Source: Betaproteobacteria bacterium (GTDB lineage: Bacteria > Pseudomonadota > Gammaproteobacteria > Burkholderiales > JACQAP01). From it: DNA of 35,288 nt. Of this stretch, positions 33,052 to 35,288 are shown piece by piece; position 1 is the first letter of the stretch, and every line of letters begins with the position of its first letter. A program made the position numbers and the translations under genes. The DNA lies in assembly GCA_025351455.1 (NCBI GenBank), contig JANXVW010000193.1, positions 1 to 35,288 on the forward strand, written 5' to 3'. The notes below the pieces were generated by a model, which searched no databases, was not told the origin of the DNA, and saw only the letters and a list, made by a program, of their open reading frames with translations.

Positions 33052-35054
33052 AGAAACCAGAGAGACCGCTTCGCTACTTCAGAACTTGGTAAAGATTGTC
33101 CTCCAAACGCGGCGCTCATTTCGGCAACTTTTTCCGAGTACAAAATCGTAACCGGTTTGCCCTTTTGCTTGACGCTCCTCCAGTACATTCTGGAGAACTG
33201 ATACACTTGGTCTATCAGTTGCTGAATATCCTCGTTTGCCAATTCCTGAATGCTGGCCTTCGAAATCTTGATCCGCACAGGAAACGGAAAATCGTCAACC
33301 TTTGAACCCGTAACATCCGCATATCTAGTGTTGTTACAAAGCAAATAGTCCCCTCGCCGCAAAACTATACAGGTTCCGCTCATTGGCATTTTTCCCGGAT
33401 ATCCAATATCAAACGGGACTAGATCAGCGTCCTCGACGATGTGAGCCACGACGTAGGGAATCTTGAGGCCGAGAGCATCAAGCGCTGAGAGGACAGCTTT
33501 TTCTTCGGCCCTATTCATATGTTTGAAAAAGTGAATGACAAGCCGCTTTACTTCCGGCCACTCCTGAGGCACTGAGGATAAGATTGAGCGGAAATAACTA
33601 ATCAGATCGTTTACGGCGGAAACTTGGCTAGAGTCAAACCTAATGAACGTACCATCATTCTTGAAAGCAACCGTTGTACCGATGTAGACGTTGTTATCTA
33701 AGTCCCTAAAAGCGCCTAGCCCTACGACAAGATCATGTCGAATTGGGCGGCTTAGACGCCACGGAATACCACCGAGCTTTGCGAGGATCGCAATGGCGAT
33801 GTTGGGTAAAAAATAATTAAAATTCGGCAAATCAACGTTAGCTTTATATACAACCTGTGAGCTAATGTTCCGTTCCAGCAGCATCTTTTTTAGTCGAAAA
33901 TAAACGCCTCGTTTGTTTTCATCAATCTCATCTTTTTGGATTCTAGAGATATAGATCGCGATGTATTTGATAGCTGGGTCACATTGGATTTGCTGGAGTC
34001 GTGCTGATACTTCTTCGGTTGGATCTTCCTCCGCGTAGGAGATTGTCTTGTCTTTATCAAGTTTTAGCTCCAAGCCAACAAATCGATACAGCCCAGGAAA
34101 GCCCTTCAGGCCCCTGTTTAAACAGCTGTACAACCTATTGGCATGGTCGGCATCATCTTTGTGAAAAATGAAAAAGAATCTGTAACTGCCAGTCTGAACT
34201 GGCTGAAACGGTCCATATTCTTTGAGGCCGTTGTATGGACTGAAGTGAGTATGGTTTTCACCAAAGAGAAGGAGATTAGAATCTCTCGTGGCTCTAATGA
34301 CTTGACTTTCGCTTATTGGCTGAAAGCCCGATTCAAAGACTGTCAAAAGATTTCCAATAACCTTGCCGCGAAGGTGCTTCGTATAGAAGAGAAGGCTTTC
34401 TTCGTAGAATTTTCCATACTTATTTTGTACGCGAGAATAATTTGTAGAAAATCCTAGCTTTCTCCCCGCTTTGTAACTAACTACCGCTCGTGTCGAATCG
34501 GCCACCTTCTCTTGAGGAGTTATATCGCTCAATTTCTTCTGCGTGCGATCTGCAATTACCTTTGATACAACGTCGTCAAGTTGAGGTAGAGACGCCAAGG
34601 ATTTTTTAGTTATTTCGACTTCTCCCTCATACGAAATATTTAGGTGCCATAACTGTCCTTTGCACGCGTGCTGCTCTCGAGGCGCCAACGCACGAATAGC
34701 GAACCTCTTGTAAATGTCCGTTTCATTCCTCGTGGATTCGTGACTAAATTCTAGAGCGACCACGCTACCTATAAAATCGGACGACAGAATCAATCCCTGG
34801 CCAAAAAGATAGCTATGCAGCGACTTCGCTACGAGGCGCTTCAATACAGGAACGTTTTCCGCCGTTACTTTAAATTCTGAAGAACCTTGAAAAGGCGTCA
34901 CGTCCCAGCTAGCTTTCTCGCCATCGTCCGAAAAACCTACGCACGTTGGATAAATTTGGTTTGATCCGCCAGCGGGATCAGCGCTGACGTGAATCCTAAG
35001 CTCGGAAATGTTCAATTCGATTGGAACGAGATTAATTACAAGGTCCTGATTCAT
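33048..35054 (-). CDS. Prokaryotic Argonaute, long and catalytically inactive (long-B type)
   Basis: A 668-residue protein with Argonaute order. The N-terminal half (1-260) is divergent and holds N/PAZ-like parts. The MID domain (about 260-435) has GPFQPV at 281-286 and a YKQK-type guide-5'-phosphate pocket: Tyr385 and Lys389 (VYFRLKKMLL), Gln400 (SSQVV) and Lys426 in the hallmark LAKLGGIPWRL. The PIWI domain (about 440-668) ends MYWRSVKQKGKPVTILYSE..LWFL. Catalytic aspartates are missing: VVGLGAF replaces VxGxD, and VIHFFKHMNRAE replaces HRDG. Such inactive long pAgos use guides to find invader nucleic acid and trigger a partner effector. The stop overlaps the SIR2 start (ATGA). GC is far below that of the core genes, a sign of transfer. 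Confidence 0.88.
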   Translation of the reverse strand: MNQDLVINLVPIELNISELRIHVSADPAGGSNQIYPTCVGFSDDGEKASWDVTPFQGSSEFKVTAENVPVLKRLVAKSLHSYLFGQGLILSSDFIGSVVALEFSHESTRNETDIYKRFAIRALAPREQHACKGQLWHLNISYEGEVEITKKSLASLPQLDDVVSKVIADRTQKKLSDITPQEKVADSTRAVVSYKAGRKLGFSTNYSRVQNKYGKFYEESLLFYTKHLRGKVIGNLLTVFESGFQPISESQVIRATRDSNLLLFGENHTHFSPYNGLKEYGPFQPVQTGSYRFFFIFHKDDADHANRLYSCLNRGLKGFPGLYRFVGLELKLDKDKTISYAEEDPTEEVSARLQQIQCDPAIKYIAIYISRIQKDEIDENKRGVYFRLKKMLLERNISSQVVYKANVDLPNFNYFLPNIAIAILAKLGGIPWRLSRPIRHDLVVGLGAFRDLDNNVYIGTTVAFKNDGTFIRFDSSQVSAVNDLISYFRSILSSVPQEWPEVKRLVIHFFKHMNRAEEKAVLSALDALGLKIPYVVAHIVEDADLVPFDIGYPGKMPMSGTCIVLRRGDYLLCNNTRYADVTGSKVDDFPFPVRIKISKASIQELANEDIQQLIDQVYQFSRMYWRSVKQKGKPVTILYSEKVAEMSAAFGGQSLPSSEVAKRSLWFL

Positions 35055-35240
35055 ATACCCACCAATTGAAAATTATGCGCGCTGTACGGTCCGGGTTTCA
35101 CTTAGCCCACACTCACCGGCACCAGCGTCATGGTGTCGTTGCCGAAGATAGAAGTGGTCCCGCAAATCTGAACAGGGCTATAAGTGGAAACTCCGGGTAT
35201 AAAGCCGGACCGGACACGGTCCGGCAAAAAGGAGTTTTTG
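35055..35240. other. Argonaute upstream region with a possible gene remnant
   Basis: On the minus strand a frame ending at 35102 reads TTSIFGNDTMTLVPVSVG-stop, which looks like a genuine C-terminus but cannot be followed upstream without entering the transposase region. It may be a gene tail truncated by the insertion. The hairpin-rich stretch GGTCCGG..CCGGACC near 35090-35225 could belong to an insertion-sequence end. Any promoter of the Argonaute gene must lie here; I cannot assign one. Confidence 0.35.
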
Positions 35241-35288
35241 ATGGTGAAGAAGAAAGCATCGGCGCGGCGCACGCGGCGCGCCCACAAT
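35241..35288 (+). CDS. Probable IS3-family transposase OrfA, N-terminus only
   Basis: ATG 35241 has AAGGAG 8 nt upstream and opens MVKKKASARRTRRAHN before the window ends. Many IS3-family OrfA proteins begin with a Lys/Arg-rich segment of this kind just before the helix-turn-helix. Only 16 residues are visible, so the call rests on the N-terminal pattern, a good ribosome site and the position at the edge of a low-GC island. Confidence 0.45.
   Translation, partial: MVKKKASARRTRRAHN

Noticed and set aside
33048-35054. Short Argonaute/SIR2-APAZ (SPARSA) system
   Set aside because: The Argonaute is 668 residues with a substantial N-terminal half, and the SIR2 protein (~385 residues) has no room for an APAZ domain.

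Overview
This window looks like a betaproteobacterial chromosome segment; I would not name the order. The core genes (nrdAB, pilSR, ispB, rplU-rpmA-obgE-proB, cfa, a CNP1-like lipoprotein, DUF3025, DUF3501) are GC-rich and read like Betaproteobacteria. From about 30.5 kb, and most clearly from 31.9 to 35.1 kb, base composition drops (roughly 40-45% GC in lines sampled by eye). That segment carries defence-type genes and ends at a probable insertion sequence, so it looks like an acquired island.

Layout. 1-422: 3' end of a 1-Cys peroxiredoxin gene with a terminator. 423-1765: a Lys/Ala-rich histone H1-like gene flanked by hairpin-rich non-coding DNA. 1766-6257 (minus): class Ia ribonucleotide reductase nrdA-nrdB with two NrdR boxes on its promoter, plus a tiny ORF between the genes that repeats the redox-active C-terminal tail of NrdA. 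6637-10618 (minus): ampD, then a PP0621-like gene with pilS-pilR. 10647-11702 (minus): tRNA-Pro(CGG) and ispB. 11834-14949 (plus): rplU-rpmA-obgE-proB. 14961-15189: a 92-bp tandem repeat made of hairpins. 15189-16981 (minus): cfa and a coupled CNP1-like lipoprotein. 17077-19706 (minus): rubrerythrin, an Fe-S heterodisulfide-reductase-like protein and DUF3501, behind a promoter with a perfect operator-like palindrome. 20137-21204: a membrane diguanylate cyclase, convergent with a DUF3025 gene.

22090-25965 (plus): an L-2-hydroxyglutarate oxidase-like flavoprotein, a phenylacetate-CoA-ligase-like enzyme and a DpgC-like crotonase-fold protein. They are followed by a 43-residue membrane peptide too short for the ORF track and by a three-subunit molybdenum hydroxylase (large subunit divergent from the FeS and FAD subunits). 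The set suggests aromatic or acyl-CoA catabolism, but no substrate can be read from sequence.

30513-35288 is the accessory part: a DUF488 gene overlapping an unrecognised gene, then on the minus strand a prokaryotic Argonaute of long, catalytically inactive type translationally coupled to a SIR2-family effector. The pair matches the architecture of long-B Argonaute/SIR2 abortive-infection systems. The SIR2 gene carries a one-base frameshift at an A4 tract, so here the effector is either disabled or mis-sequenced.

A further theme is five intergenic elements built alike: a short tandem G/A-rich repeat on one side and its inverted copy 50-170 bp away.
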